DNA of 64,000 bases from Plantibacter sp. PA-3-X8 (GCF_003856975.1 NZ_CP033107.1:3410001-3474000), one strand, 5' to 3'; numbered from the stretch's first letter, positions 37,188 through 45,675 are shown. A program made the numbers and translations. The notes: a model not told the origin generated them from the sequence alone.

Positions 37188-38018
37188 TCAGTCGACGGTG
37201 ACGAAGTCGATGAGCTGCTCGACGCGACCGAGGAGCTCCGGCTCGAGGTCGTTGAAGGTCCGGACCTGACCGAGGATGCGCTTCCAGGCACGGGCGATGT
37301 CGGCCTGCGAGTCGTGCGGCCAGCCGAACGCCTGGCAGATGCCCTTCTTCCACTCGATGGAGCGAGGGACGGTCGGCCACTCGCGCAGGCCGACCCTGGC
37401 GGGCTTCACGGCCTGCCAGACGTCGACGTACGGGTGCCCGACGATGAGGACGTTCCGGCCGTTCGGTCCGGCCATGACGGCGTCGGCAATCCGCTGCTCC
37501 TTCGAGCCGGGAACCAGATGGTCGACGAGGACGCCGACACGGCGGTCCGGGCCCGGCCGGAACTCGGCGAGCGCGGCGTCGAGGTGGTCGACGCCCGCGA
37601 GGTACTCGACGACGACGCCCTCCACGCGGAGGTCGTCGCCCCAGACCCGCTCGACGAGTTCCGCGTCGTGGCGACCCTCGACGAAGATCCGGCTCGCGCG
37701 AGCCACCCGAGCGGTCGTCTCCACCGCGAAGGAGCCGGAGGCGGTGCGCGCCCGCCCCGTCGGTGCGCGCTTCGGCACGACGAGGACGACGGGTTCACCC
37801 TCGAGGAGGAACCCCGCCCCCATGGGGAACACGCGTCGCTTGCCGCGGTAGTCCTCGAGCTCGACCGTCTTCGCCTCGACGCGCGTGATCGCGCCGCAGA
37901 AGCCGCCGAGTTCCTCGACAACGAGGTCGGTCACCGCCTCGACCTCACGGGCCACCACGCGGTTCTTCTTCCGCCAGTCCCCCGCGAGGACGTCCTGACC
38001 GTACCTGTCTTCGAACAC
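37188..38018 (-). CDS. DUF3097 family protein
   Basis: A 276-residue protein of an actinobacterial family of unknown function. The central part (about 105-215) has a Toprim-like alternation: RIFVEGRHDAELVERVWGDDL resembles the Toprim Glu motif, then VGVLVDHLVPGSKEQRI (DxD-like) and VLIVGHPYVDVWQAVKP. This suggests nucleic-acid or metal chemistry, which remains unproven. GTG 38018 is preceded at six bases by TAGCGT, so it is probably leaderless. It ends in the convergent repeat region. Confidence 0.85.
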   Translation of the reverse strand: MFEDRYGQDVLAGDWRKKNRVVAREVEAVTDLVVEELGGFCGAITRVEAKTVELEDYRGKRRVFPMGAGFLLEGEPVVLVVPKRAPTGRARTASGSFAVETTARVARASRIFVEGRHDAELVERVWGDDLRVEGVVVEYLAGVDHLDAALAEFRPGPDRRVGVLVDHLVPGSKEQRIADAVMAGPNGRNVLIVGHPYVDVWQAVKPARVGLREWPTVPRSIEWKKGICQAFGWPHDSQADIARAWKRILGQVRTFNDLEPELLGRVEQLIDFVTVD

Positions 38019-38024
38019 CCGTCA

Positions 38025-38030
38025 ACGCTA
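38025..38030 (-). promoter_or_regulatory. -10 element for a leaderless DUF3097 transcript
   Basis: TAGCGT on the minus strand ends exactly six bases before GTG 38018. Confidence 0.55.
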
Positions 38031-38048
38031 ACCAACCCTCCGACCTTT

Positions 38049-38119
38049 CTCAGGACGGCCTCGGCGTGGCGCGGCCGACACGCCGCAATCCAGGCTCGAC
38101 ACGCCGACGCCGTCCTGAG
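38049..38119 (-). terminator. Long hairpin downstream of the glutamine amidotransferase-like gene
   Basis: 19-base arms (38049-38067 and 38101-38119) pair at 18 of 19 positions around a 33-base loop that has its own GC pairing. It lies 85 bases past the stop of the gene upstream and just before the DUF3097 promoter. Confidence 0.65.
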
Positions 38120-38203
38120 TCGGGGACATGTCGAGCGGTGGGTCGCCTGCAGCGGGAGGGCCTCCTGGCATGCGAAGCCGCCCGGTGCGGAGACACGCCC
38201 CGA

Positions 38204-38950
38204 CTAGGCTGCGGCGCGCTCAGCCTCGCGGGCGAGACCGCCGAGCAGGAGCCCGAGCTGGTCGTCCACGGTGCCGGGGTCCTCCGGGTGCCATTGCACG
38301 CCGGTGATCGGCAGGGTGCGGTGCTCGATCGCCTCGACGGTGCCGTCGGAGGCCCAGGCGACGGCACGCAGGCCCTCGCCGAGCTCGCCGACCGACTGGT
38401 GGTGGGCGCTCTGCACCTGGAGGTGACGGGCACCGAGTCGGAATGCGAGGGCACTCGAGGGGTCGAGCTCGACCTCGTGCGGGGTCATGCTCTCATCGAC
38501 CGGGACACCCTCGTTGCGGTGGGCGCTGTGCTCACCGAGGTCCTGCACGAGCGTCCCACCGAGGGCGACGTTGATGATCTGGTGACCGCGGCAGATCCCG
38601 AGCAGCGGTGTGCCCCGCTCGGCGGCGCGACGGGCGACCGCGAGCTGGGCGCGGTCGGCCTCGGGGAAGTGCTGGCCTTCGGCGCGGTAGCCGGTGGTGC
38701 CGCCGTACTGGGCGGGATCGATGTCGGCTCCACCCATGATGACGACGGCGGAGGCCCCGTCGGTCGAGGCGAGGAGTGCTTCGGTGCCGAGGTCGTGCGC
38801 GGCCAACCGGGTCACGCGCCAGCCGGCCCGTTCGGCTGCGGCGATGGTCCGTCCGACGAGGATCTGCACGTACTCGTGGTACGCCTGGTCGTCCTCACGG
38901 AACCTGGTGACCTCGACGAGCGCCAGCATGGGTGAGACGTGTCCTTGCAT
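38204..38950 (-). CDS. Class I glutamine amidotransferase-like hydrolase (PuuD/peptidase C26 family)
   Basis: A 248-residue protein with the nucleophile elbow LLGICRGHQIINVALGG (Cys near residue 124), His-Glu in VQWHPEDPGTVDD, and the N-terminal glutaminase fold. The family includes gamma-glutamyl-GABA hydrolase of putrescine breakdown; with gabT 1.2 kb away, a role in GABA or polyamine catabolism is possible. ATG 38950 has GGAAGGAGC upstream. No synthetase partner domain is fused. Confidence 0.87.
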   Translation of the reverse strand: MQGHVSPMLALVEVTRFREDDQAYHEYVQILVGRTIAAAERAGWRVTRLAAHDLGTEALLASTDGASAVVIMGGADIDPAQYGGTTGYRAEGQHFPEADRAQLAVARRAAERGTPLLGICRGHQIINVALGGTLVQDLGEHSAHRNEGVPVDESMTPHEVELDPSSALAFRLGARHLQVQSAHHQSVGELGEGLRAVAWASDGTVEAIEHRTLPITGVQWHPEDPGTVDDQLGLLLGGLAREAERAAA

Positions 38951-39024
38951 GATGCTCCTTCCAGGGGTTCCGTGAGGTGACTCGACCAGTCTCGCCGGGC
39001 AGATGCCCTCGCGCGAGTGGCCGC

Positions 39025-39081
39025 GTCATGGTCGGTAACAGAGTCCGTCACGGTCGGTGACAGCGTCACGGTCGGTGTCGG
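39025..39081. repeat. Three short direct repeats in the divergent control region
   Basis: GTCATGGTCGGTAACAG (39025), GTCACGGTCGGTGACAG (39047) and GTCACGGTCGGTGTCGG (39065) repeat with start-to-start distances of 22 and 18 bases between the divergent amidotransferase and TPM-protein genes. They look like binding sites for a dimeric or oligomeric regulator. The rest of the 277-base gap holds TATAGC at 39101-39106 and the candidate promoter at 39167. Confidence 0.65.
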
Positions 39082-39166
39082 CGAAGCCCCGTCACCGCCG
39101 TATAGCACAGCTCTGGTTCGGTGCGCTCGCTGGGAGCCCGCTGTAGAGATGTCGAGGGCCCGGACC

Positions 39167-39172
39167 TAGACT
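39167..39172 (+). promoter_or_regulatory. Candidate -10 element of the TPM-protein/pspA unit
   Basis: TAGACT lies about 55 bases before ATG 39228 and would give a leader of about 49 bases that carries the GAGGTGG Shine-Dalgarno. Confidence 0.5.
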
Positions 39173-39227
39173 CGGAACCGAGCCGCGGGGTGGGGCTCCA
39201 GGGTCCGAACGAGTGACGAGGTGGCCG

Positions 39228-41300
39228 ATGCGGGTTCGCTGGGCGGTATCGATCTGGGCGTTCTGTGTGGCCGTGCTCCTCGGAGCGGGAGCCACCGCCG
39301 CCTGGGCGGAGAGCCCGGTGCAGCTCGGGGCCGGGCGCGTGAGCGACAGCGCGGGTGTCCTCAGCAGCGGTGAGGTCACCGAGGTCACGACGGCCGTCGA
39401 CGACCTGGCCGCGGATCACGGCGTCGACCTCTGGGTGGTCTACGTACCGACCTTCACCGACCCGAGTGACGCCGAGTCCTGGGCGAACCAGACCGCGAAG
39501 GACAACAACCTCGGACCGAACCAGTACCTGCTGGCCGTGGCGACCGAGGACCGCGCCTACTACCTCTCCGGCGACTCCAGCGGACCGGTGAGCGGCGATC
39601 AGCTGACCGAGATCGAGCAGCAGCGCATCCTGCCGCAGCTGCGTGACGACGACTGGGCCGGCGCCGGCGTCGCTGCCGCCGAAGGCCTGGGCGCCGCCGT
39701 CGGCGGCGGGTCGATCGGAGGCACCGGTGGCGGCTCAGGGGGCTCGGCCGGTTGGTTGACCATCCTGCTGATCGTGGTCGTCGCCGTCGTGGCCGTCATC
39801 CTCCTGGTCGTCTTCCTCCGCCGGCGCCGCGCTGCGAACGGCGACGGCGCCGTGACCGCGGGCCAGCAGGGGGCACCGGTCGACCCGCTGACCACCGCCC
39901 CGATCCCCGAGCTCGAACGACTCGCCGGCAGTGCGCTCGTCCAGACCGACGACGCCGTCCGGACGAGCGAGGAGGAGCTCGGCTTCGCCACCGCCTCCTA
40001 CGGCGAACCGGCCACGGCCGCGTTCACCGCCGCCCTCGCCGGAGCGAAGGACGACCTCGCACATGCCTTCGCGCTCAAGCAGCGGCTCGACGACGCCGAG
40101 CCGGACACCGAGCAGCAACAGCGCGACTGGAACCTCCAGATCATCCGGCTCTGCGAGCACGCGAACCACGTGCTCGATGAACAAGCAGCCTCCTTCGACG
40201 AGCTCCGCGCGCTCGAGAAGAACGCACCCGCCGCGGTCGAGGAGCTGCGAGCCAGGGCGGCCGCGGCCGGACCGACGGTGACGGCCGCGCAAGACGCGGT
40301 GCACGCCCTGCAGACGCGCTACAGCCCCGACGCCCTCATCACCGTGATCGACAACCCGGCGCAGGCGACGGAGCGTCTCGCCTTCGCCACCGCGGCGATC
40401 TCGGACGCAGCTGCACGGCTCGCCGCCGGAGACTCGGGCGAGGCCGCCGTCGGCATCCGAGCCGCCGAGGAAGCGCTCGACCAGGCCACCCAGCTCACCG
40501 GGGCCGTGAAGCGGCTGCAGGCCGACCTGACGACCGCCGAGCAGCACCTCGCCGCCCGACTGGCCGAATTGGACGGAGACGTCGCCGCGGCTGGCGGCCA
40601 ACCGGACCCGACCGGCACCCTCGCCGCGGCGGTCGCGAGCACCACCGCGACGGTCTCCCAGGTTCGCGGCGCGCTCGGCGCACCGAACAACCCGATCGCC
40701 CTCCTCGCCCGCCTGGATGCGGCGAACACGCAGATCGACGGTGCTCTCCAAGGGGTGCGCACCGCGGCGGAGCAGCGACAGCGCGCCGCAGCCGCCCTCG
40801 GACAGACCCTGCAGACGGCGGGCGCGCAGGTGTCGGCTGCAGAGGACTTCATCGTCTCGCGGCGCGGAGCCGTCGGCCCGGAGGCCCGGACGCGCCTCGC
40901 CGAAGCCGGCCGCACCCTCGTGCAGGCCCAGGGCCTCGCCGCCAACGACCCGACGCAGGCGCTCTCCCTCGCCCAGCGCTCCAACTCGCTCGCGAGTCAA
41001 GCGGTGCAGCTCGCCCAGGCCGACCTCGGGCAGTTCCAGAGCCAGTCGGCGGGCGGACTCGACGGCATGTTCGGCGGCGGCCAGGGGCAGCAGGGCGGCA
41101 ACGGGATGCTCGGTGCCGTCCTCGGCGGCATCCTGATCAACTCCGTCCTCGGCGGCGGCGGGTCCCGTTCCGGCGGCGGCATGTTCGGCGGCGGAGGATC
41201 GAGCGGCGGCATGTTCGGCGGTGGCTCCGGTCGCTCACGCAGCGCCGGCAGCTTCGGTGGCGGCGGCACCCGTTCCCGACGCGGCGGCGGTCGCTTCTGA
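39228..41300 (+). CDS. TPM-domain membrane protein with a Gly/Ser-rich tail
   Basis: A 690-residue exported protein. A signal peptide (residues 1-27, ending AWA) leads to a TPM/YgcG domain (about 30-150: GVLSSGEVTEVTTAVDDLA, DLWVVYV), a Gly-rich hinge, one membrane helix (176-197), then about 400 cytoplasmic residues of Ala-rich helices likely to be coiled coil, and a C-terminal run of GGG(M/F)FGGG repeats. ATG 39228 is chosen over GTG 39213 because GAGGTGG is well placed. It is followed by pspA, so it may be a membrane partner in envelope maintenance; the function of TPM proteins is poorly known. Confidence 0.85.
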   Translation: MRVRWAVSIWAFCVAVLLGAGATAAWAESPVQLGAGRVSDSAGVLSSGEVTEVTTAVDDLAADHGVDLWVVYVPTFTDPSDAESWANQTAKDNNLGPNQYLLAVATEDRAYYLSGDSSGPVSGDQLTEIEQQRILPQLRDDDWAGAGVAAAEGLGAAVGGGSIGGTGGGSGGSAGWLTILLIVVVAVVAVILLVVFLRRRRAANGDGAVTAGQQGAPVDPLTTAPIPELERLAGSALVQTDDAVRTSEEELGFATASYGEPATAAFTAALAGAKDDLAHAFALKQRLDDAEPDTEQQQRDWNLQIIRLCEHANHVLDEQAASFDELRALEKNAPAAVEELRARAAAAGPTVTAAQDAVHALQTRYSPDALITVIDNPAQATERLAFATAAISDAAARLAAGDSGEAAVGIRAAEEALDQATQLTGAVKRLQADLTTAEQHLAARLAELDGDVAAAGGQPDPTGTLAAAVASTTATVSQVRGALGAPNNPIALLARLDAANTQIDGALQGVRTAAEQRQRAAAALGQTLQTAGAQVSAAEDFIVSRRGAVGPEARTRLAEAGRTLVQAQGLAANDPTQALSLAQRSNSLASQAVQLAQADLGQFQSQSAGGLDGMFGGGQGQQGGNGMLGAVLGGILINSVLGGGGSRSGGGMFGGGGSSGGMFGGGSGRSRSAGSFGGGGTRSRRGGGRF

Positions 41301-41374
41301 TCCGCGGCACCACCCACCTCATCACCAGACACCGACCGACACGACCCAGCAGGACACGAGAGAGGAACCACACC

Positions 41375-42148
41375 ATGGCAGAGAAGCAGTCCATCTTCGG
41401 ACGCATCGCCCAGCTGACCAAGGCCAACATCAACGCGCTGCTCGACTCCGCCGAGGACCCGCAGAAGATGCTCGACCAGATGGTCCGGGACTACACGAAC
41501 TCGATCGCCGACGCCGAGAGCGCGATCGCCGAGACGATCGGCAACCTCCGGCTCCTCGAGCAGGACCACCAGCAGGACGTCGAGGCGGCCTCCGAGTGGG
41601 GCACCAAGGCGCTGGCCGCGAGTCGCAAGGCCGACGAATACCGTCAGGCGGGCAACGCCGCGGACGCCGACAAGTTCGACAACCTCGCGAAGATCGCGCT
41701 CCAGCGCCAGATCGGCGCCGAGAACGAGGCCAAGCAGGCCGAGCCGCAGCTGGCCTCGCAGACGAAGGTCGTCGAGCAGCTGAAGAACGGCCTCAACGGC
41801 ATGAAGACGAAGCTCGAGCAGCTGAAGACGAAGCGCAGCGAGCTCGTCGCCCGGGCCAAGACCGCCGAGGCCCAGCGCAAGGTCGCGGATGCGGTCGGCA
41901 GCATCGACATCATGGACCCGACGAGCGACCTGAGCCGCTACGAGGACAAGATCCGTCGTGAGGAGGCGAAGGTGCTCGGCCAGCAGGAGCTCGCCGCGTC
42001 GAGTCTCGACGCGCAGTTCAACGACCTCGAGGACCTCGGCGAGCTGACCGAGGTCGAGGCCCGCCTCGCCGCGCTGAAGGGCGGCGGTTCCGCGTCTCCC
42101 GCGATCGAGTCCTCCGGCCCCGAGTACACGCCGAACGCCGGCCAGTAG
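41375..42148 (+). CDS. PspA/IM30-family membrane-stress protein
   Basis: A 257-residue, almost wholly helical protein with the PspA N-terminal pattern (SIFGRIAQLTKANINALLD) and the conserved segment EDPQKMLDQMVRDYTNSI, followed by long coiled coils (about 60-225). PspA/Vipp1 proteins bind damaged inner membranes as ESCRT-III-like polymers. The C-terminal 30 residues are a disordered tail. GAGAGGAACC precedes ATG. It lies 74 bases after the TPM-domain gene with no terminator between, so the two are probably cotranscribed. Confidence 0.93.
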   Translation: MAEKQSIFGRIAQLTKANINALLDSAEDPQKMLDQMVRDYTNSIADAESAIAETIGNLRLLEQDHQQDVEAASEWGTKALAASRKADEYRQAGNAADADKFDNLAKIALQRQIGAENEAKQAEPQLASQTKVVEQLKNGLNGMKTKLEQLKTKRSELVARAKTAEAQRKVADAVGSIDIMDPTSDLSRYEDKIRREEAKVLGQQELAASSLDAQFNDLEDLGELTEVEARLAALKGGGSASPAIESSGPEYTPNAGQ

Positions 42149-42156
42149 TGCCGATC

Positions 42157-42190
42157 CGACGGGCCCTCGGGACCTCCCGAGGGCCCGTCG
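42157..42190 (+). terminator. Terminator of the TPM-protein/pspA unit
   Basis: A perfect 16-bp inverted repeat (42157-42172 with 42175-42190) begins 9 bases past the pspA stop and is followed by a C/T-rich stretch. Confidence 0.88.
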
Positions 42191-42227
42191 CCCTCGCCCC
42201 CTCGCACCACCTCCAGGAAGGCACCGC

Positions 42228-43088
42228 ATGACGAAGTTCGTCGTCGTCCCCCAGTGGCAGGGCTCCGGTTCGTCCAGGGCCATGCAGTTGATCGATGGAG
42301 CCGAGGCGATCCGTGGCGACCTGCCCACGGCGGCCACGACACTCGTCCACGTGCCGACGGAGGCCGGCGAGGCCCTCGACACCGACATCCGGCGCGCCAG
42401 TTCCCTCGTGACGACCGCGGAACTCCAACGTCAGGCGCTCGTCGGGATCGACGAGCCCGTCATCACCATCGGTGGGGACTGCGGCGTCGAACTCGCGTCG
42501 GTCGGTGAGGCCCTCCGACGCGACCCCGGCATCGCCGTCGTCTGGTTCGACGCCCACGGCGACCTCAACACCCCGCTCAGCTCGCCGTCCGGGTCGTTCA
42601 GCGGAATGGTCGCCCGAGCACTGACCGGCGAAGGCGCCGCGATGCTCCTGCCCGAGGCCCCACTCGATCCCGCCCGGCTCGTCCTCGTGGGGGTGCGCGA
42701 CCTCGACGACGGTGAACTCGCCCACATCGAGGAGCGTGGCATCCCCATGGTCTCCTCGGTGATGACGAGCGCCGCCGAGGTGGTCGCCGCCGTCGAGGCG
42801 ACGGGGGCCGACCGCGTCTACCTGCACGTGGACGTCGACGTCCTCGACCCCGCCGTCATCGCCGGCGTCAGCTCGGCCGTCCCCTTCGGTCTCGAACTCG
42901 GCACCCTGCTGGACTGCATCACCGCGCTCCGCGCGCGGTTCGGCTTCGCCGGGGCCGGCGTCACGGGCTTCTCCCCCGGTTCCCCCGACGCCGCAGCCGA
43001 CGACCTCGGCACCATCCTCCGCATCATCGGCGCGATCAGTCGCGAACCGAAGCCCGACAGCACCAACCCGACAGGAGTCACCCCATGA
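42228..43088 (+). CDS. Arginase/agmatinase-family protein with an altered metal site
   Basis: A 286-residue ureohydrolase-fold protein. The three metal motifs are GGDCG (82-86), WFDAHGD (107-113) and DVDVLDP near 200. In classical arginases the first motif is GGDHS, and its His binds Mn-A; here that residue is Cys85. Actinobacterial relatives may share this, so it could mark a distinct subfamily with another substrate or metal. GGAAGG precedes ATG. It overlaps the flavin disulfide reductase by 4 bases. Arginase activity itself should not be assumed. Confidence 0.85.
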   Translation: MTKFVVVPQWQGSGSSRAMQLIDGAEAIRGDLPTAATTLVHVPTEAGEALDTDIRRASSLVTTAELQRQALVGIDEPVITIGGDCGVELASVGEALRRDPGIAVVWFDAHGDLNTPLSSPSGSFSGMVARALTGEGAAMLLPEAPLDPARLVLVGVRDLDDGELAHIEERGIPMVSSVMTSAAEVVAAVEATGADRVYLHVDVDVLDPAVIAGVSSAVPFGLELGTLLDCITALRARFGFAGAGVTGFSPGSPDAAADDLGTILRIIGAISREPKPDSTNPTGVTP

Positions 43089-44500
43089 GCCGTACCGTCG
43101 ATCTCGTCGTCATCGGAGCCGGACCCGTCGGCGAGAACGTCGCCGACTACGCCCACAAGAGCGGTCTGAGCGTCGTCATCGTCGAGAGCGAACTGGTCGG
43201 CGGTGAGTGCTCCTACTGGGCCTGCATGCCGTCCAAGGCCCTCATCCGATCGGGCGCCGCCCTGCGTGCCGCCAAGCGCACGGGTGGAGCCATCCCCGAG
43301 GACACCGCGCTCGACCCGCTCAAGGTCCTCGCGCGACGGGACTCGTTCACGAGCGACTGGTCGGACGACGGCCAGGTCGAATGGCTCCAGGGCGCCGGCA
43401 TCGAGCTGGTGCGTGGGCACGGTCGACTGACCGGCGAGCGCGAGGTCACCGTGACGGCCGCCGACGGTTCGACCACCGTGCTCACGGCGACGCACGCCGT
43501 CGCGGTCTGCACCGGATCCGCCGCGCTCCTGCCCGACATCGCGGGGCTGGCGGCAGTGGAGCCATGGACGAGCCGCGAGGCCACGAGCGTCCAGACCCTG
43601 CCAGCGTCCGTCGCCTTCCTCGGTGGCGGCGTCGTCGCCGTCGAGCTCGCGACGGCCTACCGCTCACTCGGGGTCGACGTCACGCTCGTCGCCCGCAGTG
43701 GCCTGCTCGGCAACACCGAACCGTTCGCCGGCGAACTCGTCGAGTCCTCCCTGCGTGAACTCGGCGTGACGATCGTGCACGCCTCGCCCACCGCCGTCTC
43801 CCGGACCGCCGACGGTGCCGTCACGCTCGAGTTCGACGATCGGGAAGCGGTGACGACGGCGGAACTCGTCGTGGCCACCGGCCGGACGCCACGGACGGAC
43901 GACCTCGGGCTCGAGACCGTCGGCCTGGAACCGGGTGCCTGGATCGAGGTCGACGATCAGCTCCTCGCCCACGGCAGCGACTGGCTGTACGCCGTCGGCG
44001 ACGTCAACCACCGGGCACTCCTGACGCACCAGGGCAAGTACCAGGCACGCGCCGCGGGCGCGGTCATCGCGGCACGGGCGAACGGCGAGGATGTCGACAC
44101 CAGCCCGTGGAGCGACCACGCGGCGACCGCCGACCACCGTGCCGTGCCGCAGGTCGTCTTCTCCGAACCGGAGGTCGCCGCCGTCGGACTCACGGCCGCG
44201 CAGGCCGAGGCGGCGGGGATCGACCACCGGGTGGTCGACTACGACCTCGGTGGCATCGCGGGCTCGAGCCTCAACGCCGACGGCTACACCGGGCAGGCGA
44301 GGATGGTCGTCGACGAGGAGCGCGGCGTGATCATCGGGATGACCTTCGTGGGTCAGGACGTCGCCGAACTCGTCCACGCGGCGACGATCGCCGTCGTGGG
44401 TGAGGTGCCGCTGCACCGCCTCTGGCACGCGGTGCCGTCCTACCCGACGATGAGCGAGATCTGGCTGCGACTCCTCGAGACCTACCGGAGCGGTGCGTGA
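43085..44500 (+). CDS. FAD-dependent pyridine nucleotide-disulfide oxidoreductase
   Basis: A 471-residue flavoprotein of the lipoamide dehydrogenase/mercuric reductase group. FAD site: VVIGAGPVGENVADYA (8-23). Redox-active disulfide: Cys42 and Cys47 in GGECSYWACMPSK, a CX4C as in the family, with Tyr-Trp in place of the usual NxG. NAD site: AFLGGGVVAVELA near 180; dimer-interface His-Glu in HAVPSYPTMSE. The substrate is unknown; it could reduce a low-molecular-weight disulfide, quinone or metal ion. It is coupled by 4-base overlaps to the arginase-family gene and to the small HExxH gene. Confidence 0.9.
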   Translation: MSRTVDLVVIGAGPVGENVADYAHKSGLSVVIVESELVGGECSYWACMPSKALIRSGAALRAAKRTGGAIPEDTALDPLKVLARRDSFTSDWSDDGQVEWLQGAGIELVRGHGRLTGEREVTVTAADGSTTVLTATHAVAVCTGSAALLPDIAGLAAVEPWTSREATSVQTLPASVAFLGGGVVAVELATAYRSLGVDVTLVARSGLLGNTEPFAGELVESSLRELGVTIVHASPTAVSRTADGAVTLEFDDREAVTTAELVVATGRTPRTDDLGLETVGLEPGAWIEVDDQLLAHGSDWLYAVGDVNHRALLTHQGKYQARAAGAVIAARANGEDVDTSPWSDHAATADHRAVPQVVFSEPEVAAVGLTAAQAEAAGIDHRVVDYDLGGIAGSSLNADGYTGQARMVVDEERGVIIGMTFVGQDVAELVHAATIAVVGEVPLHRLWHAVPSYPTMSEIWLRLLETYRSGA

Positions 44501-44907
44501 CCCGTCCCGGCGACGTCGACGAGCCGCGGAGCCGTCGTTCCGGCGGCCCGTGGCTCGACTCACCGCTCAGCCGGATCGGGTACTGGTACGCCACGCTCAC
44601 CGGGCTCGTCTGGGGCGCACTCTGGAGCACCGGTCCGGTCGAACGGCGGGGCGGGATGATCGTCTTCCGCGGGATGCCGTCGTGGACGTTCGGCCGAGGT
44701 GGCTCATGCGTCGGCGGGGTGTACCTCACCGACCGGAACGTGTCGACCCGGGTGCTCGAACACGAGGCGGTGCACAAGCGGCAGTGGCAGCGGTACGGCA
44801 TGCTCTTCCCGCTGATGTACGCGATCGCCGGTCGTGATCCGCTCCGGAACCGGTTCGAGATCGAAGCCGGCCTCGAAGCGGGAGGCTACCTGCCGAAACG
44901 CCGCTGA
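44497..44907 (+). CDS. Small HExxH-motif protein of unknown function
   Basis: A 136-residue protein. The central region shows LEHEAVHKRQW (His89, Glu90, His93), a zinc-protease-type HExxH, with Glu121 and Glu123 in NRFEIEAGLEAGG as possible third ligands. A hydrophobic stretch at 29-44 may touch the membrane. Similar actinobacterial proteins are sometimes labelled Fe-S oxidoreductase, but no Cys cluster supports that here (a single Cys71). GTG 44497 overlaps the oxidoreductase stop by 4 bases. Confidence 0.75.
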   Translation: MTRPGDVDEPRSRRSGGPWLDSPLSRIGYWYATLTGLVWGALWSTGPVERRGGMIVFRGMPSWTFGRGGSCVGGVYLTDRNVSTRVLEHEAVHKRQWQRYGMLFPLMYAIAGRDPLRNRFEIEAGLEAGGYLPKRR

Positions 44908-44946
44908 CGAGCGTCGCGGTGCGGTGCGGCCCGGTGCGAGGTCGTG

Positions 44947-45402
44947 TCAGTGCGATGCGCGCTCGACCGAGCTCGAGCGCTGACGTGCGCCGATGCTCGC
45001 CAGGGTCATCCTGAGGTCGTTCCGGAGACTCGTGAGGTGCTCCGTCTCGCCGCCGATCCACACGTGGTAGTCGGCCGCGTCGTGTCCGTCGACGTCGAGC
45101 ATCTCGCTCGCCCAGGCCCGGGTCGCTCGCGCGACGGCCTGACCGCGTGCGCACCGGCTGCCCGTTCCGGGTTCCCCCGAACGCGCTGCGCGGACGAGCC
45201 ACGTCACGACGACGCGTCCCGGCGAGTCGAGGGTGGTAATCGACGCGGCGTCGTCGACCTCGACGAACACCTGACCGCGGGCGCAGATGGGGAGCAGCGC
45301 GAGGACCTCGGCCAGCTCGCCGACCGACGACTCGTCGCCCGCGAGCAGCACGTGGCGTGCGTCCGCGACGGCGAACTCCGCCGGATCCTCGAAATAGCTC
45401 AC
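44947..45402 (-). CDS. Stand-alone siderophore-interacting (SIP) domain protein
   Basis: A 151-residue Rossmann-type protein matching the C-terminal half of siderophore-interacting ferric reductases: HVLLAGDESSVGELAEVLALLP (17-38), QVFVEVDDAASI, and a late DYHVWIGGETEHL, where the family has the Trp-x-Gly-Glu segment. The N-terminal FAD domain is absent, so it cannot be a complete ViuB-type reductase; it may work with another flavoprotein. GTG 45402 is chosen because a perfect TATACT ends six bases upstream. A probable IdeR/DtxR box covers that promoter. Confidence 0.8.
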   Translation of the reverse strand: MSYFEDPAEFAVADARHVLLAGDESSVGELAEVLALLPICARGQVFVEVDDAASITTLDSPGRVVVTWLVRAARSGEPGTGSRCARGQAVARATRAWASEMLDVDGHDAADYHVWIGGETEHLTSLRNDLRMTLASIGARQRSSSVERASH

Positions 45403-45406
45403 GCGA

Positions 45407-45425
45407 TCAGTATAGGCGAGCCTAA
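45407..45425 (-). promoter_or_regulatory. Probable IdeR/DtxR iron box overlapping the SIP-domain -10
   Basis: On the minus strand TTAGGCTCGCCTATACTGA matches the iron-box consensus TTAGGTTAGCCTAACCTAA at 14 of 19 positions and contains the inverted core TTAGGC-TC-GCCTAT. The -10 TATACT (45409-45414) lies inside it, so a bound repressor would block RNA polymerase when iron is plentiful. The remaining gap to 45675 has no other clear motif. Confidence 0.65.
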
Positions 45426-45675
45426 GCTCACTTCGGTCCCCCGCGCAGGGTCTTCCAAGGCGGCGGAGCACATCACGATCCGATCACTCTGTGACGCCCC
45501 CTGACACCGTGGCTGGCACCACACACGTCGACTGGGTACGCTCGCTGGAGCCCCAGCGATGCGGCTTTCCGGACGCGGTCCAGTATTCACGCGGCCCAGG
45601 CGGGAATGCCCGCTGCCCGGAACCGGTTGTGCGTCTCCAGATGCCGGCCACTCCAGCATCCCCGAAAGGACCTCC

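Noticed and set aside
44497..44907. Fe-S oxidoreductase label for the small protein
   Set aside because: Only one Cys in 136 residues; an HExxH motif is present instead.
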